Source of the DNA: CAZEQD01 sp964514305
Lineage (GTDB): Bacteria > Acidobacteriota > Aminicenantia > Aminicenantales > Aminicenantaceae
Assembly: GCA_964514305.1 (NCBI GenBank)
Contig: CAZEQD010000002.1
Location: 1-64,000 of the forward strand
Reading direction: 5' to 3'
Length of the DNA stretch: 64,000 nt
Shown here: positions 52,251 through 59,167 of the stretch, one piece after another
Layout of the letters: each line of letters starts with the position of its first letter
How positions within the stretch are numbered: the first letter of the stretch is position 1
The notes under the pieces: model-generated
What the model saw: only the letters and a program-made list of their open reading frames with translations
Databases searched by the model: none
Told to the model about the DNA's origin: nothing
Translations under genes and position numbers: made by a program

Positions 52251-52849
52251 TGTTTACAGGTATTATCAGCCATTCTGGGCTCTTCAAGGGCTGGCGTCGA
52301 GGAAAAAAGGAAATAATAATCGAGGCCCCCTCTCTTTCTTCAAAATTGGATATAGGAGAAAGCCTGGCTGTTAACGGTGTTTGTCTGAGTTTAGTAAAAA
52401 AACAGAAAAATCTTCTCTTTTTTAGTATAGCAGAAGAAACCTTGACCAAAACTAACCTAAGCCGTTTACTGCCGGGGGAAATCCTCAATCTTGAACTGCC
52501 CCTCACTCTTAACTCTCCTCTTGGGGGACACCTGGTGACTGGTCACGTCGATGGCCAAGGTAAAGTTGAACAAATAATCAGCAAAAATAGGAGCAAGCGT
52601 TTGACCCTTTCTTTTCCGCCAGAACTCAAAGCTTATTTTATTCCCAAAGGCTCAGTAGCCGTCAATGGGGTTAGCTTAACTATAGCCTCTATTAGTGCTT
52701 CTTCTTTTCAAGTGGAACTTATTCCAATCACCCTAAAAAACACCAATTTAGGCGGCTTAAAGCGAGGCGATGAGGTTAACCTGGAATGTGACATAATTGG
52801 CAAATATGTGTATAATTGGATAAGAGAAATAAAGAATATAAAAGCTTGA
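52250..52849 (+). CDS. ribE: Riboflavin synthase alpha chain
   Basis: This enzyme dismutates two lumazines to riboflavin. The 199 residues form two similar barrels, each with an internal repeat: MFTGII...LAVNGVCLS in the first and GHLVTGHVDGQG...VAVNGVSLT in the second. TAATG links it to ribD. No FMN riboswitch is visible upstream of the rib genes. Confidence 0.93.
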   Translation: MFTGIISHSGLFKGWRRGKKEIIIEAPSLSSKLDIGESLAVNGVCLSLVKKQKNLLFFSIAEETLTKTNLSRLLPGEILNLELPLTLNSPLGGHLVTGHVDGQGKVEQIISKNRSKRLTLSFPPELKAYFIPKGSVAVNGVSLTIASISASSFQVELIPITLKNTNLGGLKRGDEVNLECDIIGKYVYNWIREIKNIKA

Positions 52850-52859
52850 GGCTCTAAAG

Positions 52860-54077
52860 ATGAATAGCAAAAAAGGAACAGTTTCAGTCGAAAAAGCTAT
52901 CGAGGCCGTAAAGGCTGGCAGGATGATAATTATTGTCGATGATGAGGACCGAGAAAATGAAGGCGACCTGATGGTGGCCGCTGAAAAAGTAACTCCACCT
53001 ATGATAAATTTTATGAGTAAGCACGGCCGAGGGCTAATCTGTCTGCCTTTAACCAAAGAAAGGCTCAAAGAGCTGGATATCCCTTTAATGGTTAAGGAAA
53101 ATACGGCTCGCTTTGAAACCGCTTTTACGGTATCTATCGACGCTAAAGAAGGAGTGACCACCGGCATTTCTGCTTATGACAGAGCTCAAACAATTAAAAT
53201 TGCTGTCGACCCTCAAACTAAGCCTTCTGATTTAGCCCGACCTGGCCACATTTTCCCCTTACAGGCTAGAGATGGAGGTGTCCTGGAAAGAGCTGGCCAA
53301 ACAGAAGCGGCCGTGGATATGGCTCGCCTGGCCGGCTTAAAACCTGCGGGTGTCATCTGTGAGATTATGAATGAGGATGGTTCCATGGCCCGGCTGCCTC
53401 AATTGGAAAAATTCAGCCAAACCTATGACATTCCTATTTTAACCATCGCTGATCTTATTAGATACCGAATGAAACATGAGCGCCTGGTCAAGAAGATTGA
53501 AGAAGCGGATTTACCTACCCATTTTGGCCATTTTAAGATTCTGCTTTTTGAAGACATTATCCATAAAGAATGCCATTTAGCCCTGGTTAAAGGCGAAATC
53601 AAAAAAAACGAGCCTGTTCTTGTTCGTGCCCATTCCCAGTGTTTAACCGGTGATACCTTCGCTTCTGCCCGCTGTGATTGTGGGGCTCAGCTTCATCAAG
53701 CCATGAAAATGATTAACAAGGAAGGAAAAGGAATAATTCTCTATATGCTCAATCAAGAAGGAAGAGGAATTGGTTTGGTCAACAAGATTAAAGCTTACGC
53801 TCTCCAGGATAAAGGAATGGATACAGTCGAAGCCAATTGTAAATTGGGATTTAAGCCTGATCACAGAGATTACGGCATCGGAGCTCAAATCTTAGCTTCC
53901 TTGGGAGCAACTAAACTCCGCTTGATTACCAATAATCCTCGGAAATTCATTGGCCTTGCTGGTTACGGTCTGGAAATTGTGGAGAGAGTGGCTATTGAAA
54001 TTCCTCCTAATAGTAATAATTTTAAATATTTAAAAACTAAAAAAGAAAAAATGGGGCATATTTTAGAGATGGTTTAA
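52860..54077 (+). CDS. ribBA: RibBA: DHBP synthase / GTP cyclohydrolase II, with His-to-Gln in the RibB metal site
   Basis: This bifunctional enzyme starts both branches of riboflavin synthesis. The N-terminal DHBP synthase domain (~1-200) has DDEDRENEGDLM at 27-38. Its second metal motif reads AGQTEAAVDMA, where the family normally has GHTEA; the codon is CAA. The C-terminal GTP cyclohydrolase II domain (~205-405) has the zinc cluster CLTGDTFASARCDCG and the NQEGRGIGL loop, all intact. Lumazine synthase (ribH), which often follows, is absent; a HEAT-repeat gene is next. Confidence 0.9.
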   Translation: MNSKKGTVSVEKAIEAVKAGRMIIIVDDEDRENEGDLMVAAEKVTPPMINFMSKHGRGLICLPLTKERLKELDIPLMVKENTARFETAFTVSIDAKEGVTTGISAYDRAQTIKIAVDPQTKPSDLARPGHIFPLQARDGGVLERAGQTEAAVDMARLAGLKPAGVICEIMNEDGSMARLPQLEKFSQTYDIPILTIADLIRYRMKHERLVKKIEEADLPTHFGHFKILLFEDIIHKECHLALVKGEIKKNEPVLVRAHSQCLTGDTFASARCDCGAQLHQAMKMINKEGKGIILYMLNQEGRGIGLVNKIKAYALQDKGMDTVEANCKLGFKPDHRDYGIGAQILASLGATKLRLITNNPRKFIGLAGYGLEIVERVAIEIPPNSNNFKYLKTKKEKMGHILEMV

Positions 54078-54109
54078 ATCTCTATAAAGCCTCAAGGAAT
54101 TGTTCAGAA

Positions 54110-54871
54110 GTGGGGGAGAAATTAAAATCGCTATCCGCCAGCCAAAAAATAAAATTATTTGAACAACAATTAAAGAACCTTCAAGAGGGAGAGAAAAGAA
54201 CATTCTTGTTGCAAACGATTGAGGATAAAGAACTCCCTTCCTCAGTCCAGGCAGCCGCCCTTAAAGCCCTGAGCCAGTCTTCGTTTCAAGCAGAAGCTGT
54301 TCTAAAAAAATATGTCAGCTACAATTCTCGAATTATAGCCAGAGCCGCCAAAAAAGCTTTAAAAGAAATAAAACAACGACAGAATAAAGATAAAAGACTG
54401 TCCACCTTAGTTTTAAGAAAAATAAAATCTACTAAAGAGAAACAAAAAAGACTGAAGATAATTAAGTCCATTGCTGGGGTAGATGGAGCCTGGGTAAATG
54501 AAGTTTTACTGGCAGCCCTTGAAGATCCATCAGAAGAGATTAGAAATTTCATTATTAGGGAATTAGCTCAAAGAGAAGATCTTAAATTGGACAGCCTTTA
54601 CCAAAAGCTGCTTCATCCTCCATGGTATGCTAAAAGTGCTGTCCTAAAAATCTTATCCTATAAAAAAGATCCTCTCACCTTAGGCTTAATTGAAACCGTT
54701 ATCGATGATCCAAATGTGGATGTCAGAATAAGCGCAGCTCAGGCCTTAGGAAAAATTGGAGGGGAAGAAGCCCTTCTTCTGCTTAACAAATTAGCTCAAG
54801 ACAAAAATCGATTCGTCAGAAAATCAGCCGAGAAAGGCATAAACAAAGCCAGCCGCCTAAAATTCAGCTGA
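54110..54871 (+). CDS. HEAT-repeat protein of unknown function
   Basis: This 253-residue, entirely helical, basic protein has HEAT-like repeats in its second half (VNEVLLAALEDPSEEIRNFIIRELAQRED, TLGLIETVIDDPNVDVRISAAQALGKIGGEEALLLLNKLAQD). Such repeats usually form protein-binding solenoids. The GTG start has AAGGA upstream. It follows ribBA by 32 bases and ends in a convergent arrangement with dtd. The partner is unknown. Confidence 0.75.
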   Translation: MGEKLKSLSASQKIKLFEQQLKNLQEGEKRTFLLQTIEDKELPSSVQAAALKALSQSSFQAEAVLKKYVSYNSRIIARAAKKALKEIKQRQNKDKRLSTLVLRKIKSTKEKQKRLKIIKSIAGVDGAWVNEVLLAALEDPSEEIRNFIIRELAQREDLKLDSLYQKLLHPPWYAKSAVLKILSYKKDPLTLGLIETVIDDPNVDVRISAAQALGKIGGEEALLLLNKLAQDKNRFVRKSAEKGINKASRLKFS

Positions 54872-54874
54872 GCA

Positions 54875-54916
54875 TAAAGGGGGAGTGTCCCCTAAAATTG
54901 GGATTGTCCCCCTTTA
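54875..54916. terminator. Perfect 10-bp inverted repeat between HEAT gene and dtd, overlapping the dtd 3' end
   Basis: TAAAGGGGGA (54875-54884) and TCCCCCTTTA (54907-54916) pair perfectly, with inner GTCCCC/GGGATTG sequence extending the symmetry. It lies between convergent genes and could terminate both. Half of it encodes the last seven codons of dtd. It resembles a REP-type palindrome more than a canonical terminator. Confidence 0.55.
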
Positions 54917-55347
54917 TCCAGGATAAAAGTTACCGGGCCATCATTAATTAAACTGACTTCCATCAGGGCCCCAAAAATCCCTGTTTCAATCTTTATCCCT
55001 CGCTCTCTAATTAGCTTAACGAAGTAATTGAAAAGGGCCTCGGCCCTGGCAGGTTCTTCGGCTCGATCAAAGCTTGGCCGGCGCCCCTTGCGCAAAGAAC
55101 CGGCTAGAGTAAACTGGGAGACAGCTAGGATTTCTCCTTCAATTTCAAGAAGGGAAAGGTTCATCTTTCCTTCTTTATCCGCAAATACCCTCAATTCTAC
55201 AATTTTTTTGGCTAAATACTTAGCCTCTTCTTGAGAATCCCCTTTCTCAATCCCTACCAAAAGACAGAGCCCAGCTCCTATTTTCCCGACCACCTTCCCT
55301 TTAACTTTGACTGAAGCTTGTTTAACTCTTTGTAAAACAATTTTCAT
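54892..55347 (-). CDS. dtd: D-aminoacyl-tRNA deacylase
   Basis: Dtd removes D-amino acids and glycine mischarged on tRNA. The 151 residues carry SQFTLAGSLRKGRRPSF and the cross-subunit Gly-cisPro motif in INDGPVTFILD. The family normally ends within a few residues of that motif; here KGGQSQF is added, encoded by the intergenic palindrome. It lies 10 bases downstream of murJ on the same strand. Confidence 0.92.
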   Translation of the reverse strand: MKIVLQRVKQASVKVKGKVVGKIGAGLCLLVGIEKGDSQEEAKYLAKKIVELRVFADKEGKMNLSLLEIEGEILAVSQFTLAGSLRKGRRPSFDRAEEPARAEALFNYFVKLIRERGIKIETGIFGALMEVSLINDGPVTFILDKGGQSQF

Positions 55348-55357
55348 CAGATTTTCC

Positions 55358-56932
55358 TCAAGAATTAATCTTTGGACGGGAGAAAAGGTCTTTTAAACTC
55401 CTTACATCCTCATGATTAAAAAGCAAGTTTAAAACAAAATAAGCGATTATTCCTATTAGAATGGCTGCCAGTAAAATTCCTACTTGGCGGATAAAAACCA
55501 AGCGAGCAAAGTCAAAATTTCGAATGAAAAACCAGACGGCCACCCCCATTCCCAAACCACCAATAGCAGACTTCAAGGCAGATTTAAAAATTTCTTTTTT
55601 GTCCAGAGGCCCAATTTTTCTCTCCAGTAAATAAAAAAGAAAGAAAAAATTGATGACTGAAGCTATAGACAAGGCTAAAGCTATGCCCCCCACCCTTAAA
55701 GGAACCATGAGGATTAAAGAGAGGATGATGTAGCTAATCATAACAAAGAAGGCAACGATAACAGGAGTTTTTGTATCCTTAAGCGAATAAAAAGCAGGGG
55801 CTAAAATCTTTACTCCAGAGATAACTGGTAAACCGAAGGCAAAGAAGAAAAGACAAGAGGAACTCATAGCCGTTGATTGGGCATTAAACACTCCCCGTTG
55901 AAATAAAACTTGAATGATAGGCTTATTCAAAATCAAAAGACCAACCATTGCTGGGAAAGTTATGAAAAAGACAAGCCTAAAAGAAAAAACAAGTGTTTTT
56001 TTCATCTGAACATAATCTTGCTCAGCCGCCAAATCGGAAAGAGTTGGCAGCAGAGCGATAGAAAGGGCAATGGAAAAAAGACCCAAAGTTAGCTCCTGGA
56101 CCCGGGAAGCAAAGTAAAGAGAAGCCACACTGCCCTCTTCTAGTAAAGAGGCTATCATCCGGCTGATGGCAAAATTTACCTGATAAATGCCAAAACCAAA
56201 AATGCCTGGAGCCATCAATTTGCCCACTTTGCGCACAGCCGGATGAGTAAAAGAAAGGCCGAATTTAAAACGCATCCCTTGTTTCCACAGCCAGGGTAGC
56301 TGAAAAGCTAGCTGTAATACTCCACCCAGAACAACTCCTCCAGCAAAAACAAAAGCTGGTTCTTTGGCTCGGGGAGCAAATAAAAGAGCAACGCCTATGA
56401 TGGACAGATTAAATAAAACAGGAGTAAAAGCCGGCACAAAAAATTTATGAAAGGAATTAAGAATGGCCATAGCCAGAGCGGCTAGGCTGATTAAGAAAAT
56501 ATAAGGGAACATCAACCGAGTCAGAGCTGTAGTCAATTCCCATTTGCCCTGAATATTTTTAAAACCAAAAGCAATAATCCTGACCAACAAAGGAGACAAA
56601 ACAACCCCCAACACAGTCAGCAGAGCCATAATCAGAGTTAGGTCAAAAAAGAAAGCGTTGGCAAATCTCCAGAGTTCAGCTTTTGATTTATCTTTTTTCA
56701 CTTGGGTAAAGACAGGAACAAAGGCTGCGGTCATAGCTCCTTCGCCCGTCAATCTTCGCAGGAGATTAGGAATTACATAAGCTATGGTAAAAGCATCACC
56801 ACTTCTACTTGTCCCCAGATAAAATGCCTGGATCACATCTCTTAAAAAACCAAAAATCCTGCTAAGGAGGGTGGGAGAAGCCACAGCCAAGGTTGACCGG
56901 ACTAATTTTCTGTTTTTTTCCTGGTCAGTCAT
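55358..56932 (-). CDS. murJ: Lipid II flippase MurJ
   Basis: This 524-residue membrane protein of the MviN/MATE-like family has about 14 hydrophobic segments. It moves lipid II across the inner membrane for peptidoglycan synthesis. The N-terminal LVRSTLAVASPTLLSRIFGFLRDVIQAFYLG and GEGAMTAAFVPVFTQ are diagnostic. No Shine-Dalgarno is evident before the ATG. The 369-base divergent gap to rpsT holds repeat copy E and the rpsT promoter. Confidence 0.92.
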   Translation of the reverse strand: MTDQEKNRKLVRSTLAVASPTLLSRIFGFLRDVIQAFYLGTSRSGDAFTIAYVIPNLLRRLTGEGAMTAAFVPVFTQVKKDKSKAELWRFANAFFFDLTLIMALLTVLGVVLSPLLVRIIAFGFKNIQGKWELTTALTRLMFPYIFLISLAALAMAILNSFHKFFVPAFTPVLFNLSIIGVALLFAPRAKEPAFVFAGGVVLGGVLQLAFQLPWLWKQGMRFKFGLSFTHPAVRKVGKLMAPGIFGFGIYQVNFAISRMIASLLEEGSVASLYFASRVQELTLGLFSIALSIALLPTLSDLAAEQDYVQMKKTLVFSFRLVFFITFPAMVGLLILNKPIIQVLFQRGVFNAQSTAMSSSCLFFFAFGLPVISGVKILAPAFYSLKDTKTPVIVAFFVMISYIILSLILMVPLRVGGIALALSIASVINFFFLFYLLERKIGPLDKKEIFKSALKSAIGGLGMGVAVWFFIRNFDFARLVFIRQVGILLAAILIGIIAYFVLNLLFNHEDVRSLKDLFSRPKINS

Positions 56933-57057
56933 TTGCCTATCACCGGGATCAGGCTTTGTTATTGATATTTTAAATAGTCTATCTTATTGCTTCAGACTTT
57001 CTATTACGACCAAATCTGATCCCAAATCTACACTCTATATAAATACACTATACAAGG

Positions 57058-57230
57058 AAGCCTTCCAAAACCGGGTTAGATAATAATGAAGTTGTATCCA
57101 AAAGCAGCGATTTTCTTCCATCTGAAGTCCATAGCGGTGAGTGGCAGGATGTTGGCGAAGATGGGGGAAATTGCGACCACATATCATTTCTTAGTGAAAC
57201 CTTCTAATCATCCCGGATATGGAAATGCTT
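57058..57230 (+). repeat. 175-bp structured intergenic element, copy E
   Basis: The ends AAGCCTTCCAAAACCGGGTT and ATCCCGGATATGGAAATGCTT-type sequences are imperfect inverted repeats; the outer stem uses CCGGG/CCCGG where other copies use CCGTG/CACGG, a paired change. Inside are ATAATAATGAA, GTTGTATCC, GCAGCGATTTTC, TCCATAGCGG and CATTTCTTAGTGA. The 11-base CTATATAAATA occurs at 57035-57045 and 57235-57245, exactly 200 bases apart, on both sides. Confidence 0.82.
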
Positions 57231-57249
57231 GCTCCTATATAAATATAAG

Positions 57250-57278
57250 TTGACTTTAATCGCAGTTTTCCTTATCAT
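57250..57278 (+). promoter_or_regulatory. Sigma-70-type promoter for rpsT
   Basis: TTGACT (57250-57255), 17 bases, TATCAT (57273-57278). The predicted start is near 57285, leaving a 17-base leader that contains the GAGG Shine-Dalgarno at 57291-57294. Confidence 0.6.
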
Positions 57279-57301
57279 ACCATTCCCATAGAGGTAATAA
57301 C

Positions 57302-57586
57302 ATGGCTCATCATAAATCAGCCAAAAAACAACTCAGATATTCTCTCCGCCGCAGAGCTATCAATAAAAGAAATAAATCCCTGCTTCGAACCCAAATTAAA
57401 AATCTAAAAAAAGCTATCGCCAACAAAGATAAAGAAGAAGCTATGAAATTGCTTCCCCTTACTTTTTCTCTGATAGATAGGTCTGTCAAAAAAGGAACTA
57501 TCCACGAAAACACTGGCCGCAGGTATAAATCAAGATTAAGTCGACAAGTGGAAATGATTAACCTCTCTCCTTCCAAGCAAGGGTGA
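57302..57586 (+). CDS. rpsT: 30S ribosomal protein S20
   Basis: S20 is a helical 16S rRNA-binding protein. The 94 residues are very basic, with KSAKKQLRYSLRRRAINKRNKS at the N-terminus and LIDRSVKKGTIHENTGRRYKSRLSRQ at the C-terminus, as in the family. It is monocistronic with its own promoter. Its last 29 bases overlap the 3' end of the convergent holA gene. Confidence 0.94.
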   Translation: MAHHKSAKKQLRYSLRRRAINKRNKSLLRTQIKNLKKAIANKDKEEAMKLLPLTFSLIDRSVKKGTIHENTGRRYKSRLSRQVEMINLSPSKQG

Positions 57587-58643
57587 CTCGGGCTAAATGA
57601 TCACAATAATTATATAAAAAACCCTCCAGAAGGACCTGAGCCGAAGCATCTGAACTCTTGATTTTCCAATCAATCTGGCTTAGTTCATTTAAAAAAAAAT
57701 TCAAATCTTTTAGTGATAGTTTATCCACTAAAGAGAAAAACAAACGGTACTTATCTCTATAAAATTGGCCAAATCTTTCTTGAATATTGGGCTTGATTTC
57801 TTTAAAAATGCCTTTTCTATCTTTCTGCCTATCCCTCAACCAGAGTTTGGCCAAAAGAAGATCTCTAAAAAAGCGGGATATTATACCCACCAGTAATTCT
57901 GGCTTGGTTCCTTCTTTAAACAAATTATTCAAAATCAGAAGACCCTTGTTGAAATCGCCTTTTTCTAGGCTATCAGCTATTTCCCATTCGACAAATGATT
58001 TTACCCAGCCAGCTACCTGGTTGACATCATCCAGCTCAATTATTTTTTTATCACCAACAAAGTTGACCAGTTTTTCCAGTTCATTACTTATTCTTCTTAA
58101 GTCATTGCCCACTAATTCTTCTAATCTTGTTTTGGCCTCAGATGTAGCCGCTTTTCCTTTTAAAGAAAGTTCTCTATCAATCCAAGCCGAAAGAGAGCTT
58201 TTTTTTAAGGGTTTCAACTCTTTAAGAAAAACCTGAGACGGAGGAAAAGAGGAAAAGAACTGGAAAAGGGTAGACCCTTTCTTCATCTTGCCTGGATAAA
58301 TAATTATCATCACTGTATGGCTGGAAGGAGAGGCCAGATAGTCTTTTAAAATACTTTTTTCTGTAGAAGAAAGAGCCCCTTTTCTACCGCCAGCCAGCTT
58401 CACTACAATTATCCTCCAGGTTGAGAAAAAAAAGGAGGGGGTTCGAGCTACATCGATAATTTCCATCCAGGAGTTATCTTCGAGATTAAATCTCTCTACA
58501 TTGTAATTTTCAGCCTCAGCCGAAATTAAGGATTCCTTTAATTCCTGAACAAACTGATAAGCTAAAAAAGTCTCTTGGCCGTAAAAAAAATAACAGGGTA
58601 ATATATTTCCCTTCTTAATTTCTCTGGAAAGAAAATTTGTCAA
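57558..58643 (-). CDS. holA: DNA polymerase III delta subunit
   Basis: HolA is the clamp-opening subunit of the clamp loader. The 361 residues show the HolA layout: N-terminal LPCYFFYGQETFLAYQFVQELK, RIIVVKLAGGRKG and a C-terminal AAA+ lid and collar region with LVGNDLRRISNELEKLVNF. It lies four bases downstream of lptE; the leuS-lptE-holA order resembles E. coli. Confidence 0.9.
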   Translation of the reverse strand: MTNFLSREIKKGNILPCYFFYGQETFLAYQFVQELKESLISAEAENYNVERFNLEDNSWMEIIDVARTPSFFFSTWRIIVVKLAGGRKGALSSTEKSILKDYLASPSSHTVMIIIYPGKMKKGSTLFQFFSSFPPSQVFLKELKPLKKSSLSAWIDRELSLKGKAATSEAKTRLEELVGNDLRRISNELEKLVNFVGDKKIIELDDVNQVAGWVKSFVEWEIADSLEKGDFNKGLLILNNLFKEGTKPELLVGIISRFFRDLLLAKLWLRDRQKDRKGIFKEIKPNIQERFGQFYRDKYRLFFSLVDKLSLKDLNFFLNELSQIDWKIKSSDASAQVLLEGFLYNYCDHLARVTLAWKERG

Positions 58644-58647
58644 GCTT

Positions 58648-59157
58648 TTAGAATCCTTCTAAAATAGTTATAACTAAACTACGAGCAAACTTCTCGGCTA
58701 CTTTATCAATAGCCTCTGTTTCGACTGTCTCAAAATCAGTCCCCTCAGGAACTTCATACTCTTCCTGATAAACAAAATAGGGGTTGGAAAATATGGTCTT
58801 TCGATTAACTAAATCCCTGAGGTTTATTTTAGCCGCAATAGTAATTTTATAGCGATCTGCTGTTCCTTCTCTGGTAAAAGCAATGGGAGAAGCATTAAAA
58901 GAAACTATTTCACCGCTTAAAACAGCATCAGCGCTTTGAACATCTCCTGTAATTTCAACTTTCCCTCGAGCCACCAGCTCATCTATAACTTTTTGAGTTA
59001 ATTTAACATCTAATTCAAAGCGGGTCGTTCGGTTCTTGAACATTGGTACATTAATCTTTTTGATATGAACAGGTAGAGAACTGCCCATTCCCCTTAAATG
59101 ATATCCACAATTTATGGCTAAAAGACAGACTATTGTCAACCAGATATATTTTTTCAT
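58648..59157 (-). CDS. lptE: LPS-assembly lipoprotein LptE
   Basis: LptE plugs the LptD barrel in the outer membrane. The 169-residue precursor has a signal peptide and lipobox (LLAINC) followed directly by GYHLRG, the family's start motif. FKNRTTRFELDVKLTQKV and a conserved central beta region follow. I start at ATG 59157, since upstream codons overlap leuS and give no leader. There is no clear Shine-Dalgarno. lptD is not in the window. Confidence 0.87.
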   Translation of the reverse strand: MKKYIWLTIVCLLAINCGYHLRGMGSSLPVHIKKINVPMFKNRTTRFELDVKLTQKVIDELVARGKVEITGDVQSADAVLSGEIVSFNASPIAFTREGTADRYKITIAAKINLRDLVNRKTIFSNPYFVYQEEYEVPEGTDFETVETEAIDKVAEKFARSLVITILEGF

Positions 59158-59167
59158 TAGATTTAAT

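Noticed and set aside
49996..52860. FMN riboswitch controlling the riboflavin genes
   Set aside because: The gap before ftsY and the coupled ftsY-ribD-ribE junctions show no FMN aptamer motifs; the rib genes appear cotranscribed from the ftsY promoter.
479..57230. CRISPR array or integron attC array as explanation for the 175-bp repeats
   Set aside because: Copies are 12-16 kb apart, separated by ordinary core genes, much longer than CRISPR repeats, and no cas or integrase genes are present.
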